A stretch of DNA of 64,000 bases from Variovorax sp. OV329 (GCF_900114785.1 NZ_FOUG01000001.1:520397-584396); one strand, 5' to 3'; numbered from the stretch's first letter, positions 21,303-31,180 are shown. Numbers and translations are program-made. The notes: a model not told the origin generated them from the sequence alone.

Positions 21303-24262
21303 GCAGCGAAGACAACTCGCTGGACGGCTGCCACTGCTGCGAAGGCCAGGCCCAGGCCGGCGTGATCTACAACGCGCCCGGGTTGTCCGCGCTGGCCTGG
21401 CGCATCGACACGCAGCCCGGCTTCAACCAGCGCATGCTGGCGCGGCTGCCGCTGTGGCACGTGCCCGGCGTGCCGGCCAGCGCGCCCCGGCCGCTGGCCG
21501 CGCTGCGCACGCGCGAGCCCGACGACGCGGCCATCGCGCTGGTGGACGCCTCCGCCTGCGTGGCCGATGTGCTGACCTTCTACCAGGAGCGCATCGCCAA
21601 CGAAGGCTTCTTGCGCACCGCCACCGAACGCCGCTCGGTCCTTGAGTTGGCGCGAGCCGTCGGCTACGAGCTGCGGCCCGGCGTGGCCGCCAGCGTGCAC
21701 TTGGTCTTCACCGTGGAAGATGCGGTCGGCGCGCCGGGCGTGTGCACCATCGCGGCCGGTGCGCCGGTGCAGAGCGTGCCGCCGCAGGGCAAGCTGCCGC
21801 AGGTGTTCGAGACCGGCGACGCCATCGTCGCGCGGGCCGAATGGAATGCGCTGCGCCCGCGGCAGACGCGCCCGGCCGACCTGGCGCTGCTCGACGTGGC
21901 CGGCGTGCGGCGCCTGGCCATGCTCTACCCCGAAGGCAGCCTGGCCAGCGAGACCGCCGGGCTGCATCCGGCGCTGAGCAGCGGTGACCTGTACCGGCTC
22001 GATCCCGGCCTGGCGGTGGAATCCACGGTCGACGCGCTGGACGTGGCCCGCATCTACCTCTCGGACCAGGCCAGCGGCATCCAGGCCGGCGAGCTGCTGC
22101 TTTTCGTCGGCAAGAACGGCAGCCAGCTGCGCCACCTGGTGATGCGCGCGCTGGAGGTGGAGGACGAGCCCGCGCTGCGCCGCGTGCGCATCGAGCTGGA
22201 GCCGCTGCCCGACCCGGTGACGCCCGCCGCGCCGCCGCTGCTGCACTGGGCGGTGCCCATCCTGTCCTTCTCCTTCGGCGGCTATGCGCAGGCGCAGGTG
22301 GAAAGCGTGCCCTTCACCAGCAGCGCGCTGGGCAGCACCATCGCCAGCCAGAGCTGGAAGGAGAACGAGCTGCAAGCCATGATCGCCATCCAGGGCTGGA
22401 GCAGCCAGCAGCTGGTGCGGGCCATCACCGGCAGCCTCAAGCCATCGGCCAAGCCGGTGGCGCCCGAGGCGGGTGCCTTCAGCTTCTCGCAGCGGCTGGG
22501 CTTCTTCGGCCACAACGCGCCCAAGTGGGGCTCGCTGCCGGCCAGCAACACCAAGGAGCCGGTCTACACCAGCGGGTGGGACGACGGCGACCCGCTCTCG
22601 GGCAGCGGCACGCTGGGCAGCAGCCGCAGCATCTGGACCGATTCGCAAGGCACCAGCAACCTGACGAGCACGGTGCTGCCACCCTGCCATGCGCTGCTGG
22701 AGCGGCCGGTGCCCAAGCTTGCGCCCGGCAGCTGGATGGTGTTCGATGCGCCCAGCGAGAAGGCCACCGCCTATCCGCTCTTCGATGCGCGCGAGATCTC
22801 GCGCGCCGACTACGGCCTGTCGGGCCGCGCCACCGCGCTGCGGCTGGCCGACGGCAGCGGCCAGCCCCGCAGCGCCGCGCCGTCCGAGGCCTTCCTTTTT
22901 CGCGACACCACCGCCCATGTGGCCAGCCGCCGCCACCCCATGGCCGAGCTGCCGATCGAAGCGCCGGTGGCCGCGGGCAGTAAGCGCATCGAGCTGTCGA
23001 CCATGGTGCTGGGCCTCACGCGTGGCCAGCCGCTGGCCTTCGTGGGTCCGCGGGACGACCTGCCTGGCGTGGACGCGGCCGAGATCGCCTTGCTGGAGGA
23101 CGTGGAGCACGGCGCCGGCCGCAGCGTGCTGGTGCTGCAGAAGGCGCTGGGCTACAGCTACCTGCGCGACGCCCTGGTGATCCATGCCAACGTGGTGCGC
23201 GCCACGCATGGCGAGAGCGTGCAGGAGGTGCTGGGCAACGGCGATGCGAAGGAGCGCTTCCAGCGCTTCACGCTGCGCAAGCCGCCCACCACGCACCTGA
23301 GCGCCGCCTCGGCCAGCGGCGTGAAGAGCACGCTGGAGCTGCGGGTGAACGGCCTGCTGTGGCTGGAAAAGCCATCGCTGTACGGCGCCGCGCCCGACGA
23401 GCACGTCTTCACCACGCGCATCGACAACGAGGCCCGCATGGAAGTGCAGTTCGGCGACGGCCGCAGCGGCGCGCGCCTGCCCAGCGGGCAGATGAACGTG
23501 CAGGCGCGCTACCGCAGCGGCATCGGCCCCGACGGCGAGGTGGCCGCGCGGACGTTGACCATGCTGCGCGCCATGCCGCTGGGCCTTCGCGGCGTGAGCA
23601 ACCCCTTGCCGGCCAGCGGTGCGCAGGGGCCCGAGCGACTGGCCGACGCGCGCCGCAACGCGCCGCTGACCCTGCTGGCCTTCGAGCGCGTGGTCTCGCT
23701 GTCGGACTACCAGGACTTCGCGCGTGCCTTCCCCGGCATCGGCAAGGCGCGCGCCGACCTGGCCTGGGTGGACGGCAGCTCGCGTGTGCTGCTGTCGGTG
23801 GCCGGCGCCACCGGCGGCGCGCCGGGGGCCGAGGTGGTGGACAACCTGCGCCAGGCCATCGCCGATCTGTCGGACCCGTCGCAGCCCTTCGTGCTGGGCG
23901 CCTCGGTGCTGCGCTATTTCCGTTGCACCGCGCGCGTCGCCATCGATGCGGCCTACGAAGCCGAGGCGGTGCTGGCCGCCTGCAGGACGCGGCTGCAAGC
24001 GGCCTTCGGCTTCGACGCGCGTGACCTGGCGCAATCCGTCACCGCCGCCGAACTGCTGGCCTTGATGCACCAGGTGCCCGGCGTGGTGGCAGTGGACCTG
24101 GACGTGCTGCAGCCCTACGGCGAAGCCGCGGCGGCGGCCGGTGACCAGCTGGTCGTGCCGGCCTTCGGCGCGCGCTGGGACAGCGCCGCCAGGGCGATGA
24201 AGCCGGCCGAGCTGATGCTGCTGAACCCCGCGGCCCTCGAACTGACGGAGGCAACGCTATGA
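21299..24262 (+). CDS. Baseplate assembly protein, gpJ-like (second)
   Basis: A 987-residue second J-like baseplate protein. It opens with a Cys-rich GCHCCEGQ motif, then has ALVDASACVADVLTFYQERI and LRTATERRSVLELARAVGYE. The C-terminal half shows a diverged copy of the J block (LLAFERVVSLSDYQDFARAF, PGIGKARADLAWVDGSSRVL). A long insertion (about 300-480), rich in Ser, Gly and Trp, separates the halves. It overlaps both neighbours by 4 bases. The pair of large J-like genes is usual in eCIS clusters of this type. Confidence 0.88.
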   Translation: MSSEDNSLDGCHCCEGQAQAGVIYNAPGLSALAWRIDTQPGFNQRMLARLPLWHVPGVPASAPRPLAALRTREPDDAAIALVDASACVADVLTFYQERIANEGFLRTATERRSVLELARAVGYELRPGVAASVHLVFTVEDAVGAPGVCTIAAGAPVQSVPPQGKLPQVFETGDAIVARAEWNALRPRQTRPADLALLDVAGVRRLAMLYPEGSLASETAGLHPALSSGDLYRLDPGLAVESTVDALDVARIYLSDQASGIQAGELLLFVGKNGSQLRHLVMRALEVEDEPALRRVRIELEPLPDPVTPAAPPLLHWAVPILSFSFGGYAQAQVESVPFTSSALGSTIASQSWKENELQAMIAIQGWSSQQLVRAITGSLKPSAKPVAPEAGAFSFSQRLGFFGHNAPKWGSLPASNTKEPVYTSGWDDGDPLSGSGTLGSSRSIWTDSQGTSNLTSTVLPPCHALLERPVPKLAPGSWMVFDAPSEKATAYPLFDAREISRADYGLSGRATALRLADGSGQPRSAAPSEAFLFRDTTAHVASRRHPMAELPIEAPVAAGSKRIELSTMVLGLTRGQPLAFVGPRDDLPGVDAAEIALLEDVEHGAGRSVLVLQKALGYSYLRDALVIHANVVRATHGESVQEVLGNGDAKERFQRFTLRKPPTTHLSAASASGVKSTLELRVNGLLWLEKPSLYGAAPDEHVFTTRIDNEARMEVQFGDGRSGARLPSGQMNVQARYRSGIGPDGEVAARTLTMLRAMPLGLRGVSNPLPASGAQGPERLADARRNAPLTLLAFERVVSLSDYQDFARAFPGIGKARADLAWVDGSSRVLLSVAGATGGAPGAEVVDNLRQAIADLSDPSQPFVLGASVLRYFRCTARVAIDAAYEAEAVLAACRTRLQAAFGFDARDLAQSVTAAELLALMHQVPGVVAVDLDVLQPYGEAAAAAGDQLVVPAFGARWDSAARAMKPAELMLLNPAALELTEATL

Positions 24263-26568
24263 GCCTGCTGACCCCCGAACGGCTCTACCAGCTGCTGCCG
24301 GTCATCCACCGCCTGCGCGACGGCGAGCAGGGCGCACCGCTGCGGGCGCTGCTGGCCGTCATCGAAAGCGAACTCGAGGCGGTGGAAGCCGACACCGCGC
24401 GCCTGTACGACAACTGGTTCATCGAGACCTGCGACGAATGGACCGTGCCCTACATCGGCGACCTGCTGGGTGCGCGGCCGATCCGCCCCGTGCCCTCGGC
24501 GGGGGTCAGCACCCGCGCGTGGGTGGCCAACACCATCGCCTACCGGCGCCGCAAGGGCACGGCCCTGGTGCTGGAGCAACTGGCGCGCGACGTCACCGGC
24601 TGGCCGGCTGCTGCGGTGGAGTTCTTCCAGCGCCTGGGCACCACGCAGCACATGAACCACGTGCGCATGCGCCCCAGCGCCACGGCCAGCGTGCGCGATG
24701 CCGCCACCGCCGAGCTGGCACAGGTCTCGGCCGGCGCCTTCGACCCCTTCGCGCACACGCTGGAGGTGCGCAACGCCGCCACGCGCGGAGGGCGCTTCAA
24801 CATCCCCAACGTGGGGCTGTACCTCTGGCGGCTGCGCTCGCAGCAGCTGGGCATCGGCGACCCCGGCGCGCCCGCCGACATGGCGACGGCCGACTTCATC
24901 AGCGCGCGCCTGAACGCCGAGGGAATCTGGCACATGCACCCGGCCGGCGTGGATGCGCCGCTGTTCAATACGCCGCGCACCGAGACCGGCAGCAGCGCCA
25001 TCACGCAGGCCGCGCGCGAGGAGAACACCAGCGCGCCGCTGCGCGAACTGGCCCTGCATGAAGAGCTGGAGCGGCTGCGAGCCGGCCAGCCCGAGCCGGC
25101 GCCGCGCTTCATGACCGAGCGCGATCCGGTGCTGCGCTGTTTCGTGCAACTGGCCGGCGAGACGCTGCCGGTGGAAGTGCCGCGCGAGGACATCTGCATC
25201 TGCGAGATTCCCGACACGGTGGAGCTGGCCATTCCCACGCCGCGCGTGTTGGCGCTGGACCTGCGGCGCGGGCGCATCGGCTTTCCCGCCGCGCTGGACG
25301 TGCAGCGCGTGTGGCTGCATGCGGCGCACGGCAGCGTGGCCGACATCGGCGGCGGCGCCTATGACCGCGGCACTGCCGTGCGCGCGGCCAACCTCGCGGC
25401 GGAAGGCAGCACGATCGAGGAAGACCTGGGCGGCTTCCACGATGCGCAGGTCTGGCAGGTGGGCGTGTCGCACTTGATGCCCGGCAACGGCAGCACGCTG
25501 TTCCCTTCGCTGCGCGCGGCCGTCCAGGCGTGGAACGCGCAACCCGCAGGACAGACCGGCGTCATCGTCGTCATGGACAGCCTGTCGGACATCGACGATG
25601 CATCCGCGCTGGAGATCGAGATCCCCGAAGCCTCGCAGCTGCTGGTCGTCGCAGGCCAGTGGCCGCTGCAGCCCATCCCCGGCGCGCCGCCCGGCAGCGT
25701 GGAGCGCGTGCCCGGCCGCTTCGAGGCGCGGCAGGCGCGCGCGCACTGGCAAGGCCGGCTGCAGGTGCGCGGCACCGCGACGGCCGGCGCCGCCGACCCC
25801 GGCGCGCTGTTCCTCAACGGCCTGCTGCTGCAGGGGCCGTTGCTGGCGTCGGGCAACCTGGGGCAGCTCGAACTCGCGCATTGCACCCTGCTGCCCGATA
25901 CGGTGCTGGGCGCGCAGCACCTGCAGGTGGGCGCGCAGAGCCCGCGGTTGGAACTGCGCTTGCTGCAGAGCCTTTGCGCCCCCGTCGCGGTGGCCGGCCC
26001 GGTGCGCCGCGTTCAAGCGGCCGACAGCATCGTCGGCCTGGGCCTGGAAAGCGGCGCCGCGGACCCGGCGCTGGATGCGCCCGAGGCCGCGCTCGACCTG
26101 CAGCGCTGCAGCTTCTTCGGCGTCGTCAACGCGCTCTCGCTCAATGCCAGCGACTGCATCTTCGACGCACCGGTGCAAGCGCAGCGGCGCCAGGTCGGCT
26201 GCGTGCGTTTCAGCTACGTGCCGCCCGCTTCACAGGTGCCGCGGCGCTACCGCTGCCAGCCGCAGCTCGAAACCGAGGTGCGCATCGCCGCGCTGCCCGC
26301 CACCGCCTCGGCCGCCGAGAAGGATGCCGTGCGCGCCGATGTCGAGGCGACGGTGCGCCCGCTCTTCGTCTCGCGCACCTATGGCGACCCGGCGCTGGGG
26401 CAGCTGGAATTGCGCTGCGCGCTGCAGATCCGCACCGGCGCGGCCAGCGGTGCCGAGATGGGCGCCTGCGAGCACCTGCAGCAGCCGCAGCGCGAGGCCA
26501 ACCTGCGCGACGCACTGAACGAATACCTGCGCCTGGGCCTGGCGGCCAGCGTGCATTTCGCCAATTGA
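24259..26568 (+). CDS. Phage tail protein I-like baseplate protein (Afp12-like)
   Basis: A 769-residue protein. The first 220 residues match the P2 gpI-like family (LYQLLPVIHRLRDGEQGAPL, FIETCDEWTVPYIGDLLGAR, WVANTIAYRRRKGTALVLEQ, LARDVTGW). The remaining 550 residues are a large extension of beta-rich repeats ending with LREALNEYLRLG-like helical residues (LRDALNEYLRLGLAASVHFA). gpI proteins connect wedge to fibre. The DUF6519 gene starts 10 bases later. Confidence 0.85.
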   Translation: MSLLTPERLYQLLPVIHRLRDGEQGAPLRALLAVIESELEAVEADTARLYDNWFIETCDEWTVPYIGDLLGARPIRPVPSAGVSTRAWVANTIAYRRRKGTALVLEQLARDVTGWPAAAVEFFQRLGTTQHMNHVRMRPSATASVRDAATAELAQVSAGAFDPFAHTLEVRNAATRGGRFNIPNVGLYLWRLRSQQLGIGDPGAPADMATADFISARLNAEGIWHMHPAGVDAPLFNTPRTETGSSAITQAAREENTSAPLRELALHEELERLRAGQPEPAPRFMTERDPVLRCFVQLAGETLPVEVPREDICICEIPDTVELAIPTPRVLALDLRRGRIGFPAALDVQRVWLHAAHGSVADIGGGAYDRGTAVRAANLAAEGSTIEEDLGGFHDAQVWQVGVSHLMPGNGSTLFPSLRAAVQAWNAQPAGQTGVIVVMDSLSDIDDASALEIEIPEASQLLVVAGQWPLQPIPGAPPGSVERVPGRFEARQARAHWQGRLQVRGTATAGAADPGALFLNGLLLQGPLLASGNLGQLELAHCTLLPDTVLGAQHLQVGAQSPRLELRLLQSLCAPVAVAGPVRRVQAADSIVGLGLESGAADPALDAPEAALDLQRCSFFGVVNALSLNASDCIFDAPVQAQRRQVGCVRFSYVPPASQVPRRYRCQPQLETEVRIAALPATASAAEKDAVRADVEATVRPLFVSRTYGDPALGQLELRCALQIRTGAASGAEMGACEHLQQPQREANLRDALNEYLRLGLAASVHFAN

Positions 26569-26578
26569 GGAGGACACC

Positions 26579-29500
26579 ATGAAAGCCGATCTCTCCCGCG
26601 AGACCTTCGAGCCTGGTGCGCACTACACCGCCGTGCGCATGCAGCAAGGCCGCGTGATCACCGATGCGGATTTCAACGAGGAAGGCGACATCACTCGCCA
26701 CCGCGCCCAGACGCTGGCCGGGGACGTGATCGGCGCCAGTGGCGCGCCGGCCGACAGCGCCGGCTTTGCGCTGAGCGCAGGCATGGGCGCGCTCGCGGTG
26801 CATGCCGCGGACGCCAACAGCGTGTGGGTGGCGGGCGAAGACGGCGTGCTGCTGGTCAGCACCAACGGTGGTGCAGCGTGGACCGTGGCCACCACCGGCA
26901 CGACGCGGCATCTGCGTGCCATTGCGCGGGCGGCGAACACCGGCTGGGCGGTCGGGGATGGCGGCACCGTGCTGCGCACCAGCAATGCGGGCAGCACCTG
27001 GACCGTGCAGGACGCCGGCGGCCTGCAGTTGCTGCGCGGCGTGGCGGTCTTCGATGCCCAGCGCGCCTGGGCCGTGGGCGACGGCGGCCTGGTGCTGCGC
27101 ACCGTGGATGGCGGCGCGACCTGGACGCAGCACGCCAGCGGCGTCGATCGCCTCTACGCCGTGGCCTTCGCCAGCGCACAGGACGGACTGGCCGTGGGGC
27201 CGGGCGGCGCCATCGTGCGCACCGCCGATGGCGGCGCAGCCTGGACTCGCGTAGACAGCGGTAGCAGCGCCACCTTGCGCGCCGTGTCGCTGGCCGGTGC
27301 GCAGGCCTGGGCGGTGGGCGATGGCGGCACCGCGCTGCGCAGCAACGATGGCGGCGCCACCTGGACGGCGGCCGCCAGTGGCAGCACCGCCCGACTGCGC
27401 GCGGTGCGCTTTCGCGATGCCAGCAACGGCTGGATCGCCGGCGACAACGGCACGCTGCTGACCACCATCAATGGCGGCAACGCCTGGAGCGCTCAGCCCG
27501 TGGCCGGCAGCCCAGCGTTGGCGGGACTGTCGGTGGCAGGCGCCGAGGCGCCCTGGCTGGTCGGTGGCCGCCGGGCCTGGCGGGTAGCGGCCACCGGCGC
27601 CGGCGCGCCGGCCGCACTGCCGGCGGCGAGCCTGGGCATCGGCGCGGGCCGCTACTACGTGCAGGGGCAGCTGTGCGAATGGGAAGAGGCGGCATCGCTG
27701 GCCAACCAGCCCGACGGCGGCGTGCCGGCCCGGCTGCCGCCCGGCACGCACCTGGTGTACCTGCGCGCCTGGCAACGGCACATCAGCGCGCTGGAAGCGC
27801 CGGCCATCCGCGAAGTGGCGCTGGGCGGGCCGGACACGGCCACGCGCGCCCGGCAGGTGGCCCAGGTGCGCACGCTCGCGCTGCCGGCTGCCCCGGACAA
27901 CGCTGCCTGGCATTGCGGCGCCGACGTGGCCGCATGGAACGCACTGACCGCAGCATCCACGGCCCGCATCGCCGCGCGCGCCGAGCCCGAGCTGGCAGCC
28001 ACGGGCGTCTGCGAGATGGCGGCCACCGCCGGCTATCGCAGGCTGGAGAACCAGCTCTACCGCGTCGAGATCCACGCCGTCGACAGCACGGGCGCCGCCA
28101 GCTTCAAGTGGTCGCGCGAGAACGGCTCGGTCGTGTATGCGGTGGAGGCCGTCAGCATCGACACGGCAGCGAACCGCACCACCGTGCGCCTGGCGGCGCG
28201 CGGCCGCGACGCCAACCTGGACCTGGCCCTGCACGACCGCGTGGAGCTGGTCGACGACGAGGCCGAGCTGCAGGGCCGCGCGGGCCAGCTCTTCGAATAC
28301 CTCAACGATGGCGACGATGCGCTCGAACTGGTGCTGGCCGGCGTACCCGCCGGAACGCTGGGCCAGGACCCGGCCCGCCATCCGGTCCTGCGGCGCTGGG
28401 ACCACACGCCGGCGGCGGCCGGCGAGAACGCATTGGCGGTGGAGGAGGGCGACTGGATCACGCTGGAGGACGGCGTGCAGATCCGCTTCGCCCCCGGCGG
28501 CAGCTACCGGCCCGGCGACTACTGGCAGATTCCCGCGCGCACCGTGACGGCCGACGTGGAGTGGCCGCGCGACGGGGACGGCCAGCCGGCGGACGAGCCA
28601 CCGGCCGGCGTGCAGGACGCCTGGGCGCGCCTCGGCCTGGTGACGGTGGATGCCAACGGCCTGGTCTCGGCCATCGTCGACTGCCGCGACCTGTTCCCGC
28701 CCCTGACCAGGATGACGCAGCTGCTCTACGTGGGCGGCGACGGCCAGGACACCACGCCGGGCGGCGCGCTGCCCGAGCCGCTGCGCGTGCGCGTGATGCG
28801 CGGTGCGCTGCCGGTGCCCGGTGCGCGCGTGCGCTTCGCGGTGGAAGCGGGGGGCGGTGCCGTGGGCAACCCGCCGGCCAACGGCTTCGATGCCACCTGC
28901 AACGCCCAGGGCCTGGCCGAATGCCCCTGGCGCCTGGGCACGCCGCAGAACCAGCGCGTGCGCGCCAACCTGCTGACCACGGGCGGCGCGGCCGTGCCCG
29001 AGCAGGTGCTGGTGTTCGCGGCCACCGCCAGCACGCCCGCCAGCGGCGGCGGTGGGTGCGAGATCACGATCGGCGAAGGCGGCAACTTCCCCGAGCTGAG
29101 CAGCGAGCTGCTGGAGAAGCTGCTGGCCGAACGGCCTTCGCTGTGCATCTGCTTCCTGCCCGGAACGCACCAGCTCAAGACCGGCCTGCAGCTGGATGCG
29201 ACCCCCACGCGCCTCGTGCGGCGGCTGTCCCTGCATGGCTGTGGCCCCACGGCGGTGATCCAGTCCGCGTTGCCGATCTCGCTCTCCGGCCTGGCCGCGC
29301 TGGAACTGCGCGACCTGCAGCTGCAGCTCACCGAGCGCGGGTTGATCGCGCTGACCAACAACACCCAGGTCGAGATCGACGGCGTGAATGTGGCCGGGCG
29401 CAGCGACAGCCAGCTGCCCTGGCTCGCCGTGGGCAGCACGCGCACGCTGCGCATGCACGGCTGCACGCTGCCGGCCGCCTTGCGGGCCGCGGCCGTGTTC

Positions 29501-30004
29501 CAGGACATCACGGCCGTGTGCGAGATCACGCACTGCGTGTTCGCCGGCGACGTGGCCTTCTACGGTATTCCCGATCCGGACGTGCCGCGCGATGCACTCA
29601 TCCGCGCGCTGCAGCCCGGCGACTTCGAGGTGCAGCCCGGTGCCGGCCAGCTGGTGTTCGCGAACAACCTCCTCACGCGCATGTCGCTGGGCATCGAGAC
29701 CGTCAAGCTGTTCACTGCCAGGCAGGTGCGTGGCCTGTTCCAGACCGTGGTGCTGCAGGGAAACACCTTCACCGCCGACATGGTGATGTGCGCCGGCAAC
29801 TTCATGAGCGTCAGCGGCAACCACTTCACCGCGGCGCAACCGCGCTTCAGCACCTACGGCATGCTCGTCGGGCGCCGAGCCGCCGCGAGCAGCAACATCG
29901 GCGAGCTGGTCGGCGACAACGCGACGCTGTGGTTCCTGGTGACCAAGGGCGAGTTCCGCGGCGCGGCGAACATGGTGTTCACGATTCCGCAGTCGCTGAC
30001 GTAG
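26579..30004 (+). CDS. DUF6519 protein with inserted Ycf48-like propeller; last structural eCIS gene
   Basis: A 1141-residue protein. The N terminus (MKADLSRETFEPGAHYTAVR, MQQGRVITDADFNEEGDITR) matches the DUF6519 family found at the end of many eCIS operons. Residues about 62-345 are six Ycf48/BNR-like repeats of 40-41 residues, each ending G-G-x-x-W. The rest of the DUF6519 region follows (LGIGAGRYYVQGQLCEWEEA, FKWSRENGSVVYAV), then an Ig-like domain near 735-825 and a C-terminal right-handed beta-helix-like region (830-1140). It is the best candidate in the operon for an outward-facing, target-binding or fibre component; this role is inferred from position and repeat architecture. Confidence 0.8.
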   Translation: MKADLSRETFEPGAHYTAVRMQQGRVITDADFNEEGDITRHRAQTLAGDVIGASGAPADSAGFALSAGMGALAVHAADANSVWVAGEDGVLLVSTNGGAAWTVATTGTTRHLRAIARAANTGWAVGDGGTVLRTSNAGSTWTVQDAGGLQLLRGVAVFDAQRAWAVGDGGLVLRTVDGGATWTQHASGVDRLYAVAFASAQDGLAVGPGGAIVRTADGGAAWTRVDSGSSATLRAVSLAGAQAWAVGDGGTALRSNDGGATWTAAASGSTARLRAVRFRDASNGWIAGDNGTLLTTINGGNAWSAQPVAGSPALAGLSVAGAEAPWLVGGRRAWRVAATGAGAPAALPAASLGIGAGRYYVQGQLCEWEEAASLANQPDGGVPARLPPGTHLVYLRAWQRHISALEAPAIREVALGGPDTATRARQVAQVRTLALPAAPDNAAWHCGADVAAWNALTAASTARIAARAEPELAATGVCEMAATAGYRRLENQLYRVEIHAVDSTGAASFKWSRENGSVVYAVEAVSIDTAANRTTVRLAARGRDANLDLALHDRVELVDDEAELQGRAGQLFEYLNDGDDALELVLAGVPAGTLGQDPARHPVLRRWDHTPAAAGENALAVEEGDWITLEDGVQIRFAPGGSYRPGDYWQIPARTVTADVEWPRDGDGQPADEPPAGVQDAWARLGLVTVDANGLVSAIVDCRDLFPPLTRMTQLLYVGGDGQDTTPGGALPEPLRVRVMRGALPVPGARVRFAVEAGGGAVGNPPANGFDATCNAQGLAECPWRLGTPQNQRVRANLLTTGGAAVPEQVLVFAATASTPASGGGGCEITIGEGGNFPELSSELLEKLLAERPSLCICFLPGTHQLKTGLQLDATPTRLVRRLSLHGCGPTAVIQSALPISLSGLAALELRDLQLQLTERGLIALTNNTQVEIDGVNVAGRSDSQLPWLAVGSTRTLRMHGCTLPAALRAAAVFQDITAVCEITHCVFAGDVAFYGIPDPDVPRDALIRALQPGDFEVQPGAGQLVFANNLLTRMSLGIETVKLFTARQVRGLFQTVVLQGNTFTADMVMCAGNFMSVSGNHFTAAQPRFSTYGMLVGRRAAASSNIGELVGDNATLWFLVTKGEFRGAANMVFTIPQSLT
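26760..27490 (+). repeat. Six tandem 120-123 bp repeats encoding Ycf48-like blades
   Basis: The codons for the blade-closing tryptophan fall at 26879, 26999, 27122, 27242, 27362 and 27485, a period of 120-123 bases (40-41 codons). Recurrent text such as AVGDGGTVLRTSNAGSTW and AVGDGGLVLRTVDGGATW shows clear protein-level repetition, with patchy identity at the DNA level. Confidence 0.85.
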
Positions 30005-30142
30005 TTGGCGAGCCTGGGAGGCAGGCCGATGCCACCCCATTGGTGTCTGGTGCGCACCGCCGTGGTTCCGCCTTGCCACCTACCGTCGCGGCCCCGGCGT
30101 CCCTAGGATTGATCCGTCTCTTCAATCCCTCAAGGAACCGCA

Positions 30143-30622
30143 ATGACCCAGCGTCTGAACTACATGGAACAATCTCCGGAACTCACCAAGAAGTTCCTGG
30201 CCTTCTCCCAACAGCTCACCACGGGGGCGATCGAGCAATCGATCATCGACCTGGTGGTGCTGCGTGCATCGCAGATGAACGGCTGCACCTTCTGCATCGA
30301 CATGCACGTGAAGGAAGCAAAGATCCACGGCGAGCGCGAACTGCGCCTGCACCACGTGGCGGGCTGGCGCGAGTCCACGCTCTTCATCCCGCGCGAGCGT
30401 GCGGCGCTGGCCTGGACGGAGGTCCTCACCCGGCTGCCCGAGAACGGCGTACCCGACGAGCTCTACGAGCGCGTGCGCACGCAGCTGTCGGAAAAGGAAC
30501 TGTCGGACCTGACCTTCGCCATCATGTCCATCAACGGATGGAACCGTGCAAACGTGGCCTTCAAGGCGGTGCCCGGCGCATACGACAAGGCCTGGGGCCT
30601 GGACAAGGCCAACCTGAACTAG
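30143..30622 (+). CDS. Carboxymuconolactone decarboxylase family protein (AhpD-like)
   Basis: A 159-residue AhpD-like protein. The redox motif C48-TF-C51 with H55 (MNGCTFCIDMHVKEA) is the CxxCxxxH pattern of alkylhydroperoxidase-like members, which act as peroxide-reducing thiol enzymes rather than decarboxylases. AAGGA precedes the ATG at a good distance. It lies 138 bases after the eCIS operon and is probably an independent gene. Its TAG stop shares bases with the stop of the convergent small gene at 30619. Confidence 0.88.
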   Translation: MTQRLNYMEQSPELTKKFLAFSQQLTTGAIEQSIIDLVVLRASQMNGCTFCIDMHVKEAKIHGERELRLHHVAGWRESTLFIPRERAALAWTEVLTRLPENGVPDELYERVRTQLSEKELSDLTFAIMSINGWNRANVAFKAVPGAYDKAWGLDKANLN

Positions 30623-30855
30623 CGCCCCTGGTCCAGGCGCTGCATGCCGAACAGGGTCAGGTAGGGACAGCCGCTCGGATCCGTGGCCACCAGGCCATGG
30701 GATGTCAGGCGGCCTATCGCCGTCACCTGCGCACTCGGACCCGGATTGCCGATGCCCTCGGCCAGGGCCTGCAGCGTCTGCCACTGCTCGGCATTGAGCC
30801 GGAGCTTCCTGGGTTGCACGATTTCGTTGTGTGGCGGGCTCGAATTCAAACTCAT
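30619..30855 (-). CDS. Small hypothetical protein
   Basis: A 78-residue protein (MSLNSSPPHNEIVQPRKLRL, NAEQWQTLQALAEGIG) with a helix-turn-helix-like run (SAQVTAIGRLTSHGLVATDP), somewhat like a short winged-helix domain. Function is not recognised. It starts 10 bases after the small membrane gene and probably forms a two-gene unit with it. Confidence 0.5.
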   Translation of the reverse strand: MSLNSSPPHNEIVQPRKLRLNAEQWQTLQALAEGIGNPGPSAQVTAIGRLTSHGLVATDPSGCPYLTLFGMQRLDQGR

Positions 30856-30865
30856 CGCGGTCCGG

Positions 30866-31063
30866 CTAGGGAATCAGACCGACGAGCCGAAGCAGCGACA
30901 AGCCGAAAACAACCATGATGGTCACGATGACTGCGGCCTTCAACCATACCGGTTCCTGCCGCTCGTTCAGGGGGCCGCTCATGGGCGCGAAGGAGGTGTC
31001 GCGGTCTTCGCGCTCGGGCTTGTCGGTCCACCATCCGAGGTTCGTGTCATGCTCTTTTTCCAT
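30866..31063 (-). CDS. Small single-pass membrane protein
   Basis: A 65-residue protein with a charged N-terminal half (MEKEHDTNLGWWTDKPERED) and one C-terminal transmembrane helix (LKAAVIVTIMVVFGLSLLRL). No family is recognised. A perfect 14-base palindrome lies 35-48 bases upstream and may be its operator. The ribosome site is weak. Confidence 0.5.
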   Translation of the reverse strand: MEKEHDTNLGWWTDKPEREDRDTSFAPMSGPLNERQEPVWLKAAVIVTIMVVFGLSLLRLVGLIP

Positions 31064-31097
31064 GCCCGCATTCTTCGGCGGGAACTAATACTTTGGT

Positions 31098-31111
31098 ATG
31101 TCATTTGACAT
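31098..31111. promoter_or_regulatory. Palindrome ATGTCATTTGACAT
   Basis: A dyad with 6-base arms ATGTCA/TGACAT around a TT centre lies in an AT-rich patch between panC and the small membrane gene. It could be a repressor or GntR/MarR-type operator. No protein partner is known in the window. Confidence 0.35.
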
Positions 31112-31180
31112 GCGGCGCGCCAGGGCGCCATTGCGTTGTGAACTATTTCACGGAGAAGCCCGTGACGGAGGGAGACGGCG

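Noticed and set aside
26760..27490. Tandem repeats considered as a CRISPR or DNA-level satellite
   Set aside because: The period is an exact codon multiple, identity is mainly at the protein level, and it lies within an open gene.
26210..30079. A 1289-codon antisense frame opposite the DUF6519 gene
   Set aside because: It has no domain signatures and exists because of the GC bias and the repeats of the real gene.
30005..30142. A sigma54-like TGGTTCCGCCTTGC before the AhpD-like gene
   Set aside because: The GG and GC are 9, not 10, bases apart, and the -24 element is poor.
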